A stretch of 64,000 bases of DNA from Pseudomonas cavernae (GTDB lineage Bacteria > Pseudomonadota > Gammaproteobacteria > Pseudomonadales > Pseudomonadaceae): positions 3,906,001 through 3,970,000 of the forward strand of contig NZ_CP032419.1 of assembly GCF_003595175.1 (NCBI RefSeq), in the 5' to 3' direction. Below the pieces are notes generated by a model that saw nothing but the letters and a program-made list of their open reading frames with translations, made no database searches and was not told where the DNA came from. Positions 36,614 through 45,707 of the stretch are shown here, piece by piece. A program made the position numbers and the translations under genes. How positions within the stretch are numbered: position 1 is the stretch's first letter; every line of letters begins with the position of its first letter.

Positions 36614-36970
36614 TTATGCGGAAGCGGCGTAGCTGTGGAAGCTGAAGTAATAACGCAGCGCCTCGACCATTTCGATGTAATCGGCCGGCGGCGCCACCAG
36701 GGCGAAGCCGGAATCGAAGCCGCCGGGGGTGACATCCTCGCGGCACCACTGGCAGGTGGCGCTGAAGTCGATGAAACGCAGGCCATCCTGACCGGGAATC
36801 TTCAGGCGCAGATCGAAACGCGCGCCCACCAGCATCGGCAACTGGCTGATCAGCATCAACCCATCCAGCGAGACATTGCCGATGTAGCCCATTGGCTTGT
36901 CGGTGATGCGGTTGAAGACTTTCAGGTAATACGGCAACTGGTGGCGTTCGATTCGACGTTCAATTCGCAT
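36614..36970 (-). CDS. PilZ domain protein
   Basis: 118 residues, a stand-alone PilZ domain. The c-di-GMP-binding elements are present: RRIER near residues 4-9 (RxxxR) and NVSLDGLM (the N/DxSxxG motif). It should bind cyclic di-GMP and act on an unknown partner. The diguanylate cyclase gene sadC is about 6 kb away. The start MRIERRIERHQLPYY matches the usual short N-terminus. Confidence 0.88.
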   Translation of the reverse strand: MRIERRIERHQLPYYLKVFNRITDKPMGYIGNVSLDGLMLISQLPMLVGARFDLRLKIPGQDGLRFIDFSATCQWCREDVTPGGFDSGFALVAPPADYIEMVEALRYYFSFHSYAASA

Positions 36971-37044
36971 GATGGCAAACCGTGTAATGGCAAATCGCTA
37001 CTTAGCTTTCGAGTATGCCCGCTCGAATGACGGGAAACCAGCCC

Positions 37045-37479
37045 CTATCCACAGCGCTGGACAACTCGCTCGCGCAATTGACGCTGAACGGCGCTGATCT
37101 CGGCGTCGCTGTAATACACCCGCTGGCCGGCGGCATCCTCGTGGTAATAACGCCCGCCCTGGGAAACCTGCTCCAGCTGGTCACGCAGCTTGCTGCACTC
37201 CTGCTCGCGCTTGGCCTGGCGCTCGCTGCTCTGGCTTGTCGCCTGCTCCTGTTCCTGCCGCCGTGCGTCATAGAAACGCTCGGTGCGCGCCTCGCGCTCG
37301 CGGGTGGCGGCATCGCGCTCGACCACCTGCGGTTTGACCTCGACCTGCTCGGCCCCCGCCTGCGGACGCTGGTCGAAATGCACCTGACCCTGGGCATCGG
37401 TCCAGCGATAGATCTCCGCCGACGCCAGACCCGGCAGCACGGTGACGGACAGCAGCACAGTGCACAACAATTGACGCAT
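37045..37479 (-). CDS. DUF4124 domain-containing periplasmic protein
   Basis: 144 residues with a signal peptide (about 1-21, ending GLASA-EIY). The DUF4124 domain (EIYRWTDAQGQVHFDQRPQ) lies at the mature N-terminus, then a charged, Gln-rich coiled region. ATG at 37479 has GGGAGGA upstream; the track frame starting seven codons earlier is less likely. DUF4124 proteins are common small envelope proteins of unknown function in Pseudomonas. Confidence 0.85.
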   Translation of the reverse strand: MRQLLCTVLLSVTVLPGLASAEIYRWTDAQGQVHFDQRPQAGAEQVEVKPQVVERDAATREREARTERFYDARRQEQEQATSQSSERQAKREQECSKLRDQLEQVSQGGRYYHEDAAGQRVYYSDAEISAVQRQLRERVVQRCG

Positions 37480-37565
37480 GATCATCCTCCCTGAAACCAC
37501 CCCCTGAGCTTAGCGCCGCGCCAAGGCCGCTCAAGCCAGCCGCGACCGGCGGTTGGCCGGACCTG

Positions 37566-37940
37566 TCAGAGGGTTGCCGGCGATGTCCTGGCCGCTTCCG
37601 CACGGTCGATCCGGCCGAGCTGCCGCAAGGTATCCAGCCGCGCGCGGGCGCGATAGGCGTACTCGCTGCTGGGGTAGCGGGCAATGATGAATTGATAGGT
37701 CTGCGCCGCATCGACGAACAGGTTCTGCCGCTCCAGGCACTGGCCGCGCAGCAGCGAGACCTCCGGCTGGATATAGCCGCGCGAGCGACTCTTGCGCTCG
37801 ACCTGGGACAGCTCGAGCATCACCCGCTCGCAATTGCCGCGGCCGTACTCGCGGTAGGCGTTGTTCAGGTGGTAATCCATCGACCAGCGGGCACACCCCA
37901 CGGCGCTCAGGGCCAGGGTCAAGAGCAGCAAGATTCGCAT
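37566..37940 (-). CDS. Small lipoprotein with TPR-like repeats
   Basis: 124 residues. The signal peptide ends in the lipobox LSAVGC, so Cys16 is the likely lipidated residue. The rest is helical (GNCERVMLELSQVER, NLFVDAAQTYQFIIARYPSSEYAYRARARL), resembling tetratricopeptide repeats used for protein contacts. It faces another lipoprotein gene at 38114 across a 170-base gap. Function unknown. Confidence 0.78.
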   Translation of the reverse strand: MRILLLLTLALSAVGCARWSMDYHLNNAYREYGRGNCERVMLELSQVERKSRSRGYIQPEVSLLRGQCLERQNLFVDAAQTYQFIIARYPSSEYAYRARARLDTLRQLGRIDRAEAARTSPATL

Positions 37941-38113
37941 GACAAGTCCTCCAATGCGCAGGTTATCGGCCAGCCGCGGTAAAACTGCAGCCCGCGCTCG
38001 CGGCGCCCCTGCAACACGAGCATATCCTCCGATTGGAACTGCACCGCCGTCCTTGGCTGCGGTGCGGCGGCCTGACTAGACTGGCCCGGCAGCCCATCCG
38101 CCCTGGAGATGTC

Positions 38114-38929
38114 ATGCCGTTCACCCGCTCGCTGCTGTTGTCTGGCTGCCTGTTGACCGGCGCTCTCATGCTGAGCGCCTGTTCGCCGACCACCCCGCTG
38201 TTCGTCGCCCAGCTCACCACCCAGGAGGTGGCCGAGTACAAGACCCTGAAAAGCCAGCGCATGACCGCCGCCATCGAGGAAGAAGGCGACCTGCTGACCT
38301 ACAGCGCCCAAGCCATCCGCGACGCCAAGAGCGCCCAGGCCGAACAGCTGTACCTGGACGGCTATCGCGACCGCAAACTGAGCGACGAGGTGCGCGCCAT
38401 CGCCCTCTACCAGATCGGCCTGATCTACATGAGCCGCTACAACGATCAGCGCGACGACCCCAAGGCGCTCAACTATCTCAATCGGGTGCGCAACGAGTTT
38501 CCCCAGACCCAGGCCGCCGGCCGCAGCGCCGAACGCATCGTGCTGATCAGCCGGCGCGCCCAGGAGCCAGTGCAGCAGAGCGCCCGCGAGCGGCTGGCGC
38601 ACTGGCAGCCGAGCCAGAACCTCGACCTGTACAAACCCAGCCTCGACCCGGACATGACCCTGCTGTCGCGCCGCGCGGTGCTGAAGAACCGTACCGCCGA
38701 GGCCGAGGAACTGTACCTGCTGGCGGTCAACGACAGCGGCGTGCCGGCGGACATCAAGACCAAGGCGCTGTACCAACTCGGGCTTATGTACCTGGTCGCG
38801 GACAACCCGCAGGCCAACCGCGACAAGGCCATCGGCTACCTGCGCCGCCTGCTGGCGCAGTACCCGGACAGCGAGCTGGCCGACAAGGCCGCCCGCCATC
38901 TCGACCAGGCGCTCAACCAGGGCGACTGA
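38114..38929 (+). CDS. Tetratricopeptide lipoprotein
   Basis: 271 residues starting MPFTRSLLLSGCLL with CTGGAG upstream. The lipobox is LSAC (Cys23). Two TPR-like blocks follow (KSAQAEQLYLDGYRDRKLS, then RTAEAEELYLLAVND), each paired with a block ending in YLNRVRNEFP or YLRRLLAQYP. The C-terminal parts resemble Sel1/TPR lipoproteins that support envelope assembly. Together with 37566-37940 it forms a divergent pair of lipoprotein genes. Function not known. Confidence 0.82.
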   Translation: MPFTRSLLLSGCLLTGALMLSACSPTTPLFVAQLTTQEVAEYKTLKSQRMTAAIEEEGDLLTYSAQAIRDAKSAQAEQLYLDGYRDRKLSDEVRAIALYQIGLIYMSRYNDQRDDPKALNYLNRVRNEFPQTQAAGRSAERIVLISRRAQEPVQQSARERLAHWQPSQNLDLYKPSLDPDMTLLSRRAVLKNRTAEAEELYLLAVNDSGVPADIKTKALYQLGLMYLVADNPQANRDKAIGYLRRLLAQYPDSELADKAARHLDQALNQGD

Positions 38930-38965
38930 ACACCAGATGGCGCAGGGTCGGCTTCAGCGCCGCAG

Positions 38966-39030
38966 GGGGATGTCGCTTTGTACATCCACCGCTGCGGTGG
39001 TGGAAAACGCTTCGCGGTTTTCCACCCTAC
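38966..39030. repeat. GTAGGGTGGAAAACC family repeat, copy b (reverse orientation)
   Basis: Ends GGTTTTCCACCCTAC and contains the GGATGT/ACATCC arm. A partial GTAGGATGGGTT-family piece (GTAGGTTGGCGTTGAGCG) follows at 39034-39066. Both lie between the TPR lipoprotein and pykA genes. Confidence 0.75.
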
Positions 39031-39170
39031 GCCCGTAGGTTGGCGTTGAGCGCAGCGATACCCAACAAGCGGAGTTTCCGGTTGCCGAAGATGGGTAGTG
39101 CGCCGCGCGCATGACTACAGGAAAAGGGAGGTGTAGCCTCGGCTTCTGCTCTAAACCTGGAGTCCCGCGC

Positions 39171-40622
39171 ATGACCTTCCGCCGCACCAAAATCGTCGCC
39201 ACCCTCGGCCCCGCCAGCAACTCTCCCGAAGTCCTCGAACAACTGATCCTCGCCGGCCTCGACGTCGCCCGCCTGAACTTCTCCCACGGCACCCCGGACG
39301 AGCACAAGGCGCGTGCCCGCCTGGTGCGCGAGATCGCCGCCAAGCACGGGCGTTTCGTCGCCCTGCTCGGCGACCTGCAGGGCCCGAAGATCCGCATCGC
39401 CAAGTTCGCCAACAAGCGCATCGAACTGGCCGAGGGCGACCGTTTCCGCTTCTCCGTCAGCCACCCGCGCGACGCCGGCAACCAGGAGGTGGTAGGCATC
39501 GACTACCCGGATCTGGTCAAGGATTGCCGCGTCGGCGACGAACTGCTGCTCGACGACGGCCGCGTGGTGATGCGCGTCGAGTCCACCACTGCCGATGAAC
39601 TGCACTGCGTGGTGCTGATCGGCGGCCCGCTGTCCGATCACAAGGGCATCAACCGCCGCGGCGGCGGCCTCACCGCGCCGGCGCTGACCGCCAAGGACAA
39701 GGCCGACATCAAGCTGGCCGCCGAGATGGAACTGGACTACCTGGCGGTGTCCTTCCCCCGTGACGCGGCGGACATGCAGCTGGCCCGCCGCCTGCGCGAC
39801 GAGGCCGGTGGTAGCGCCTGGCTGGTGGCGAAGATCGAACGCGCCGAAGCGGTGGCCGACGACGAGACGCTGAACGGCCTGATCCGCGCCAGCGATGCGG
39901 TGATGGTGGCGCGCGGCGACCTCGGCGTGGAAATCGGCGACGCCGAGCTGGTCGGCATCCAGAAGAAGATCATTCTGCATGCGCGGCGCCACAACAAGGC
40001 GGTGATCACCGCCACGCAGATGATGGAGTCGATGATCCACAGCCCGATGCCGACCCGCGCGGAAGTCTCGGATGTGGCCAACGCCGTGCTCGATTATACC
40101 GACGCGGTGATGCTCTCGGCCGAGAGCGCCGCCGGCGAATACCCGGTGGAAGCGGTCACGGCCATGGCGCGCATCTGCCTCGGCGCGGAGAAACACCCGA
40201 CCAGCCAGAAATCCAGCCACCGCCTCGGCCAGGCCTTCGAGCGCTGCGACCAGAGCGTGGCGCTGGCGACCATGTACACCGCCAACCACTTCCCCGGGGT
40301 GAAGGCGATCATCAGCCTCACCGAGAGCGGCTACAGCCCGCTGGTGATGTCGCGCATCCGTTCCTCGGTGCCGATCTTCGCCTTCTCCCCGCACCGCGCG
40401 ACCCAGGCCCGCGCGGCGCTGTTCCGTGGCGTCTACACCGTGCCCTTCGACCCGGCCGCCTTGCCGCCGGAGAAGGTCAGCCAGGCGGCGGTGGACGAGC
40501 TGCTCAAGCGCGGCGTGGTCGAGCCCGGCGACTGGGTGATCCTGACCAAGGGCGACAGCTACCACACCATCGGCGGCACCAACACCATGAAGATCCTGCA
40601 TGTCGGTGATCCGCTGGTGTGA
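39171..40622 (+). CDS. pykA: Pyruvate kinase
   Basis: 483 residues, the length of PykA. The start is MTFRRTKIVATLGPASNSPE. The substrate and cation site reads ARLNFSHGTPDEH, and the MVARGDLGVEIG, SAESAAGEYPVEAV and C-terminal regulatory domains follow. It converts phosphoenolpyruvate and ADP to pyruvate and ATP. It is a single transcriptional unit between repeats and a terminator at 40721. The position agrees with pykA in P. aeruginosa, next to the enoyl-CoA isomerase gene. Confidence 0.96.
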   Translation: MTFRRTKIVATLGPASNSPEVLEQLILAGLDVARLNFSHGTPDEHKARARLVREIAAKHGRFVALLGDLQGPKIRIAKFANKRIELAEGDRFRFSVSHPRDAGNQEVVGIDYPDLVKDCRVGDELLLDDGRVVMRVESTTADELHCVVLIGGPLSDHKGINRRGGGLTAPALTAKDKADIKLAAEMELDYLAVSFPRDAADMQLARRLRDEAGGSAWLVAKIERAEAVADDETLNGLIRASDAVMVARGDLGVEIGDAELVGIQKKIILHARRHNKAVITATQMMESMIHSPMPTRAEVSDVANAVLDYTDAVMLSAESAAGEYPVEAVTAMARICLGAEKHPTSQKSSHRLGQAFERCDQSVALATMYTANHFPGVKAIISLTESGYSPLVMSRIRSSVPIFAFSPHRATQARAALFRGVYTVPFDPAALPPEKVSQAAVDELLKRGVVEPGDWVILTKGDSYHTIGGTNTMKILHVGDPLV

Positions 40623-40638
40623 GCCATCGGCAAGCCTC

Positions 40639-40707
40639 GTAGGGTGGAAAACCGCGAAGCGTTTTCCACCGCAAACCGGTGGATGTAGAAAGCGACATCC
40701 ACCCTAC
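40639..40707. repeat. GTAGGGTGGAAAACC family repeat, copy c
   Basis: GTAGGGTGGAAAACCGCGAA at the start, GACATCCACCCTAC at the end. It lies 16 bases after the pykA stop and just before the terminator. Confidence 0.85.
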
Positions 40708-40720
40708 GTCCCCGCCATGC

Positions 40721-40750
40721 AAAAGGCCGCTCGATGAGCGGCCTTTTTAT
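40721..40750. terminator. Rho-independent terminator, shared by pykA and the convergent gene
   Basis: AAAAGGCCGCTC and GAGCGGCCTTTTT form a clear stem with A and T runs at both ends. Confidence 0.9.
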
Positions 40751-40761
40751 GCACGAACAGA

Positions 40762-41535
40762 TCAGGCGAACTTGGAAAAATCCGGCGCGCGGCGTTGCAT
40801 GAAGGCGCTCATCGCCTCGATGGCTTCCGGCGAACGCAGACGCTGGTTGAACAACTCGCCCTCTGCGACTATCACCTGGCGCAGTTCTTCGCGGCCCGGG
40901 GCCTTCATCAGACGCTTGCTGTCTTCCACCGCCGAGGGCGCCAGGCCGAGGAAACGCCGAGCCATCTCACGGGCCTTGGCCAGGGTCGCCGCGCCATCCT
41001 CCAGCGCCGCGTTGGCGATGCCCCAGGCGGCAGCCTGTTCACCGCTGAACTCTTCGCCGAGCAGCAGCAACTGCGCCGCCTTGGCCTGGCCGAGCAGACG
41101 CGGCAGGATCAGGCTGGAGCCATATTCCGGGCACAGGCCGAGGTTGACGAACGGCATCTTCAAGCGCGCGTCACGGCTGACATAGACCAGGTCACAGTGC
41201 AGCAGCAGCGTGGTGCCGATGCCCACCGCCGGGCCGGCAACGGCGGCCACCACCGGATTCTTGAACTCGAACAGCGCACGCATGAAGCGGAATACCGGGC
41301 TATCCAGCCCGGTCGGCGGCGCCTGGAGGAAATCGCCCAGGTCATTGCCGCTGGTGAAGCACTGCGCGCTGCCTTCGATCAGCACCACCCGCACGCCGCG
41401 GTCGTCCTGGGCGGCTTCCAGCACTTCCGCCATGCGGCTGTACATGGCCCGGGTCAGGGCGTTTTTCTTGTCCAGACGGTCTAGGCGCAGGGTCAGGATG
41501 CCCTCGTCGCGTTCGACAACCACATGCTCGCTCAT
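40762..41535 (-). CDS. Enoyl-CoA hydratase/isomerase family protein (PECI-like)
   Basis: 257 residues. The oxyanion-hole segment is FTSGNDLGDFL. The block MPFVNLGLCPEYGSSLILPRL, with a single catalytic Glu in PEYG, fits the delta3,delta2-enoyl-CoA isomerase (PECI) subgroup rather than hydratases, which carry two glutamates. It would shift double bonds in unsaturated fatty acyl-CoA. It is upstream in the reverse direction from pykA and just downstream of the ferredoxin-reductase gene, an order I recall from PAO1. Confidence 0.88.
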   Translation of the reverse strand: MSEHVVVERDEGILTLRLDRLDKKNALTRAMYSRMAEVLEAAQDDRGVRVVLIEGSAQCFTSGNDLGDFLQAPPTGLDSPVFRFMRALFEFKNPVVAAVAGPAVGIGTTLLLHCDLVYVSRDARLKMPFVNLGLCPEYGSSLILPRLLGQAKAAQLLLLGEEFSGEQAAAWGIANAALEDGAATLAKAREMARRFLGLAPSAVEDSKRLMKAPGREELRQVIVAEGELFNQRLRSPEAIEAMSAFMQRRAPDFSKFA

Positions 41536-41554
41536 GATGCTCCTCGGCGCCGGC

Positions 41555-42499
41555 TTAATAGGCGCGGGTCAGAAAGACGTCAGCCAGCAGCTGATTGCGC
41601 GGCAGACCGGCCAAATAAAGCCGGCGCGCGAAGGCTTCGACGCTGCTGGGGGAGCCGCAGAGTAAAGCGAGGGTTTGCCTGGAAACAAGCCGTAGTTGCG
41701 CCAAAGCGGCCGGCAACTCGGCCGCAGTGAGCAGTTCCAACTCGAGGTTCGGGTGCGCCGCCGCCAGCGCCGCGAGCGGAGCGGCGAGATAGTGCTCGTC
41801 GGCATCCGCCGCCACATGCAGCACGCGGATGGGGCCCCGATGCTCCTGGCGCAAGGCCTCGCGCAGGATGCCCCAGAGCGGCGCCAGGCCGGTGCCGGCG
41901 GCCAGCAGCCAGAGCGGGCGCTGCTGCCAGTCCGGATCGTAATGCAGGGCGCCGCCGCGCAGTTCGCCGAGCCGCAGCGGATCGCCAGCCTGCAGCTGCC
42001 GGGCGGCATCGCTGAAGGCGCCGGGATGCCGGCAATCGAGATGGAACTCCAGCCAGGGGTCCTCGCCGGGCAGGCTGGCCAGCGAATAGGGACGCGCCAC
42101 GCGCTCGGCGCTCCACAGCACCAGATGCTGGCCGGCGCGGTAGCGCAGCGGACGCTCGGGCGTCAGGCGCAGACGCAACACGCTCGGGCTCAGCCAGTCG
42201 CAGCCGGCGACCCACGCCGGCAGGCCATCGCGCAGGGGGTCGAAGACCTCGACGCTCAAGTCCTCGACCACCCGGCACTGACAGGCCAGCCGCCAACCTT
42301 CGGCGCGGCGCTCGGCGGCCAAGGCCTCGGGCTTGGCATCCTGCGGTTCGCCCTGCTGGCAGCGCACCAGACAGGCATGACAGCTGCCGGCCCGGCAGCT
42401 GTAGGGCACCGCCACGCCAGCGCTGTTGAGGGCATCCAGCAGATTGCTACCCGCGGCTACGCTCCAGCTGCGGTCGCCGGCGTGGAGCTCAGGCACCAC
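41555..42499 (-). CDS. 2Fe-2S ferredoxin / flavin reductase (FNR-type) oxidoreductase
   Basis: About 314 residues. An N-terminal plant-type [2Fe-2S] domain has the ligands SCRAGSCHACLVRC followed by a further Cys in ACQC. Next comes an FNR-like FAD domain (GQHLVLWSAERVARPYSLAS), then an NAD domain (LLAAGTGLAPLWGILREAL). It should pass electrons from NAD(P)H to an unknown acceptor. GTG at 42499 is chosen because GGGAG precedes it; this overlaps the sadC stop codon. An in-frame ATG lies further upstream inside sadC. The enoyl-CoA isomerase gene is 19 bases downstream. Confidence 0.8.
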   Translation of the reverse strand: MVPELHAGDRSWSVAAGSNLLDALNSAGVAVPYSCRAGSCHACLVRCQQGEPQDAKPEALAAERRAEGWRLACQCRVVEDLSVEVFDPLRDGLPAWVAGCDWLSPSVLRLRLTPERPLRYRAGQHLVLWSAERVARPYSLASLPGEDPWLEFHLDCRHPGAFSDAARQLQAGDPLRLGELRGGALHYDPDWQQRPLWLLAAGTGLAPLWGILREALRQEHRGPIRVLHVAADADEHYLAAPLAALAAAHPNLELELLTAAELPAALAQLRLVSRQTLALLCGSPSSVEAFARRLYLAGLPRNQLLADVFLTRAY

Positions 42500-43616
42500 T
42501 GCTCTCCCAGGCCGCATCGCAGCGATTACGGCCGCTGCGCTTGGCGCGGTAGAGCGCCTGGTCGGCACGGTGCAGCGCCTCGTCGAGGTCGGCGCCGCTG
42601 GCCAACAGGGTCATGCCCACCGACAGACTGATCTGATCCACCACCACGCCGACCGGTTCGGCATGGGCATAAGCCTCGCGCAGGCGCTCGCAGCAGGCGC
42701 TGAACTGGTCGGCGTTGGTATCCGGAAGGAGCAGGACGAACTCCTCACCACCGTAACGGGCGAGGATGTCGCTGTCGCGCAGACAGGTGCGCGCCACCGC
42801 GGCGAAGGTCTGCAGCACACGATCGCCGGCGGCATGGCCATACACGTCATTGATGCGCTTGAAGTGGTCGAGGTCGATCAGCGCCAGGCCGTACTGGCGA
42901 CCGGGCTGGAGACTCTCCAGCGCGCGCTCGGCGAGGCGGAGGAAATGCCGGCGGTTGAACAGCCCGGTCAGCTCGTCGGTGGCGACCAGGTCCTCGAGCT
43001 GGAGCATCATGCCACGCAGGGTGTCCTGGTGCGCCTGCAGGGCGAAGCGGCGCTGGCGCATGCGCTGGCGCAGGCCCTGCACGTAACCGGCGAACAGGCT
43101 CAACCAGACCAGCACGAGAAACAGCACGCTGACCTGCAGCAGGGCCAGAGCCGGGCGCACTAACGGCGTGTGGGAGGCCTCCCACAGATTGACGCCGACG
43201 AAGCCGAAGAAGGCGAACGCCGCGCAGCGCACGAATACCCGCGGCTGCAACTGGAAGATCCCGAACAGCAGGATCACCACGTACATCACCAGCAAGGTCC
43301 CGCGCCCGTTGCCAAGCTGCGACAGCACATAGGTATTCCACCCCAGCCCCACCAGCACTTGCGCCGCGGTCAGACTGGGATCGGTGAAGCGCCGGTTATA
43401 GCCGCTGACGAACAGGCCACAAAACACCAGCTGGCTGACCACCGCCAGGCCGCTGGCAAGCAGCGCAGCGGACAGACTGCCGCGGTACAGTTCACCGAAC
43501 ACGCAGATCCAGAACAGCAGCAACGCCAGGCCATAGGTCGCCACCGCCATGCCGAAGCGCTTCAGCAGCAGAGGTTGCAACTCTTGGCTTTTGACCTGTG
43601 GATTGCCTTTGTTCAT
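42489..43616 (-). CDS. sadC: Membrane diguanylate cyclase, SadC-type
   Basis: 376 residues starting MNKGNPQVKSQELQ. About six N-terminal membrane helices (about 20-200) precede a GGDEF domain with RYGGEEF. An intact inhibitory site lies upstream (RDSD, five residues before GGEEF). It should make cyclic di-GMP. The position between a ferredoxin-reductase and a class I fumarase matches sadC (PA4332) in PAO1, which represses swarming and promotes biofilm. This protein is about 110 residues shorter than the 487 I recall for SadC, so the membrane part differs. Treat the name as positional. Confidence 0.8.
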   Translation of the reverse strand: MNKGNPQVKSQELQPLLLKRFGMAVATYGLALLLFWICVFGELYRGSLSAALLASGLAVVSQLVFCGLFVSGYNRRFTDPSLTAAQVLVGLGWNTYVLSQLGNGRGTLLVMYVVILLFGIFQLQPRVFVRCAAFAFFGFVGVNLWEASHTPLVRPALALLQVSVLFLVLVWLSLFAGYVQGLRQRMRQRRFALQAHQDTLRGMMLQLEDLVATDELTGLFNRRHFLRLAERALESLQPGRQYGLALIDLDHFKRINDVYGHAAGDRVLQTFAAVARTCLRDSDILARYGGEEFVLLLPDTNADQFSACCERLREAYAHAEPVGVVVDQISLSVGMTLLASGADLDEALHRADQALYRAKRSGRNRCDAAWESSGA

Positions 43617-43768
43617 GGGCTCCGTCCCGTAGTGGCAAGTGGCTGCCACTGTAGCGCTGTGATCACAAATTGCCTAGCTCGGCGAATGGCCGATCAGCGA
43701 CCAAGGTCGACCGTCGGCGACTGTGCCCGTCGGCACCGGCGCGTTATACTGCCGCGCCTTTTTCCCTG

Positions 43769-43910
43769 AGAGCCCGTCTCGGATCTGCTGCGCGTCGGCC
43801 ATACGGCGTTAAAAATGGCTTCGGAATGCTCATTTACAGCTCGTAAACTCCGCTTCCTCAGCCATTTTTGCCTGTTCTGGCTCTAGCTCGCGAGATCCGA
43901 GACAGGCTCT
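43769..43910. repeat. Palindrome-ended intergenic repeat (AGAGCCTG family), copy 2
   Basis: Inverted ends 43769-43786 (AGAGCCCGTCTCGGATCT) and 43893-43910 with one mismatch. The interior carries the family's CGCGTCGGCCATACGGCG and TCATTTACAG blocks. It lies in the 359-base gap between sadC and the fumarase gene. Confidence 0.85.
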
Positions 43911-43975
43911 GAAAGCGCGCCGGGTCGTGGTCCGGCGTTTCCTGATGTTCCCGAATTCATAGAGGAGCGCGCCCC

Positions 43976-45499
43976 GTGACCGTGATCAAGCAAGATGATC
44001 TGATTCAGAGCGTCGCCGACGCCCTGCAGTTCATATCCTATTACCATCCGCTCGACTTCATTCAGGCCATGCATGAGGCGTACCTGCGCGAAGAGTCGCC
44101 GGCCGCGCGCGACTCGATGGCGCAGATCCTGATCAACTCGCGCATGTGCGCCACCGGCCATCGGCCGATCTGCCAGGACACCGGCATCGTCACCGTATTC
44201 GTGCGCGTCGGCATGGACGTGCGCTGGGATGGCGCGACCATGAGCGTCGACGACATGATCAACGAAGGCGTGCGCCGCGCCTACAACCTGCCGGAAAACG
44301 TCCTGCGCGCCTCCATCCTGGCCGAGCCGGCCGGTGCACGCCGCAACACCAAGGACAACACCCCGGCGGTGATCCATTACTCCGTGGTCCCTGGCGACAA
44401 GCTCGAAGTCGACGTCGCGGCCAAGGGCGGCGGCTCCGAGAACAAATCGAAGATGGCCATGCTTAACCCGTCCGACTCGATCGTCGACTGGGTGCTCAAG
44501 ACCGTGCCGGAAATGGGTGCCGGCTGGTGCCCGCCGGGCATGCTCGGCATCGGCATCGGCGGCACCGCCGAGAAGGCCGCGGTGATGGCCAAGGAAGTGC
44601 TGATGGAGTCCATCGACATCCATGAGCTGAAAGCCCGCGGCCCGCAGAACAAGATCGAAGAAATGCGCCTGGAGCTGTTCGACAAGGTCAACCAGCTGGG
44701 CATCGGCGCCCAGGGCCTGGGCGGCCTGACCACAGTGCTCGACGTCAAGATCATGGACTACCCGACCCACGCCGCCTCGCTGCCGGTGTGCATGATCCCC
44801 AACTGCGCCGCCACCCGCCACGCCCACTTCGTGCTCGACGGTTCCGGCCCGGCCGAACTGGAAGCGCCGCCCCTGGACGCCTACCCGGAAATCGTCTGGG
44901 AAGCCGGCCCGAGCGCGCGCCGCGTCGACCTCGACACCATTACCCCGGAAGACGTGCAGAGCTGGAAGCCGGGCGAGACCGTGCTGCTCAACGGCAAGAT
45001 GCTCACCGGCCGCGACGCCGCGCACAAGCGCATGGTCGACATGCTGAACAAGGGCGAACAGCTGCCGGTGGACCTCAAGGGCCGCTTCATCTACTACGTC
45101 GGCCCGGTCGATCCGGTCGGTGACGAAGTGGTGGGCCCGGCCGGTCCGACCACCGCCACGCGGATGGACAAGTTCACCCGGCAGATCCTCGAAACCACTG
45201 GCCTGCTGGGCATGATCGGCAAGTCCGAGCGTGGCCCGATCGCCATCGACGCGATCAAGGACAACAAGGCCGTGTACCTGATGGCCGTCGGCGGCGCCGC
45301 CTACCTGGTCGCCCAGGCGATCAAGAAGTCCAAGGTGCTGGCCTTCGCCGAACTGGGCATGGAAGCCATCTACGAGTTCGAGGTGAAGGACATGCCGGTC
45401 ACCGTAGCGGTCGACACCAAGGGCGAATCGGTGCACATCACCGGCCCGGCGATCTGGAACAAGAAGATCACCGAAAGCCTGGCGGTGGAAGTGAAGTAA
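43976..45499 (+). CDS. fumA: Class I fumarate hydratase (iron-sulfur)
   Basis: 507 residues, a single-chain class I fumarase with the N-terminal hydro-lyase domain (MTVIKQDDLIQSVADALQFI) and C-terminal beta domain in one protein. A conserved Cys (GHRPICQDTGI) and others (CMIPNCAATRH) fit the 4Fe-4S ligands. It interconverts fumarate and malate in the TCA cycle. GTG at 43976 is preceded by GAGGAG. The gene is free-standing with a terminator at 45519. Class I enzymes are oxygen-sensitive. Confidence 0.92.
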   Translation: MTVIKQDDLIQSVADALQFISYYHPLDFIQAMHEAYLREESPAARDSMAQILINSRMCATGHRPICQDTGIVTVFVRVGMDVRWDGATMSVDDMINEGVRRAYNLPENVLRASILAEPAGARRNTKDNTPAVIHYSVVPGDKLEVDVAAKGGGSENKSKMAMLNPSDSIVDWVLKTVPEMGAGWCPPGMLGIGIGGTAEKAAVMAKEVLMESIDIHELKARGPQNKIEEMRLELFDKVNQLGIGAQGLGGLTTVLDVKIMDYPTHAASLPVCMIPNCAATRHAHFVLDGSGPAELEAPPLDAYPEIVWEAGPSARRVDLDTITPEDVQSWKPGETVLLNGKMLTGRDAAHKRMVDMLNKGEQLPVDLKGRFIYYVGPVDPVGDEVVGPAGPTTATRMDKFTRQILETTGLLGMIGKSERGPIAIDAIKDNKAVYLMAVGGAAYLVAQAIKKSKVLAFAELGMEAIYEFEVKDMPVTVAVDTKGESVHITGPAIWNKKITESLAVEVK

Positions 45500-45518
45500 G
45501 CGCGCCGCGCGTACGACA

Positions 45519-45549
45519 CAAAGCCCGGCCTAGCGCCGGGCTTTTTTAT
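45519..45549 (+). terminator. Rho-independent terminator after fumarase
   Basis: AAAGCCCGGC and GCCGGGCTTTTTT with a T run, 20 bases after the fumarase stop. Confidence 0.9.
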
Positions 45550-45562
45550 GGGCGTCTGAATC

Positions 45563-45692
45563 GTAGGATGGGTTGAGCGCAGCGATACCCATCGCAGCCA
45601 AGCCAGGGGAAACACCGCCGATGGGTTACGCGGCGCGCCGACTCAGTGGTGATTGGGTCATCTAGCGGCCAGCGCCGCTAACCCATCCTACG
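45563..45692. repeat. GTAGGATGGGTT family repeat, copy B
   Basis: Starts GTAGGATGGGTTGAGCGCAG and ends CGCTAACCCATCCTACG. The long inverted ends flank an interior arm near GATGGGTTACGCGG. It lies between the fumarase terminator and the DUF2789 gene. Confidence 0.85.
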
Positions 45693-45707
45693 AAGCTTAC
45701 CCGCCGC

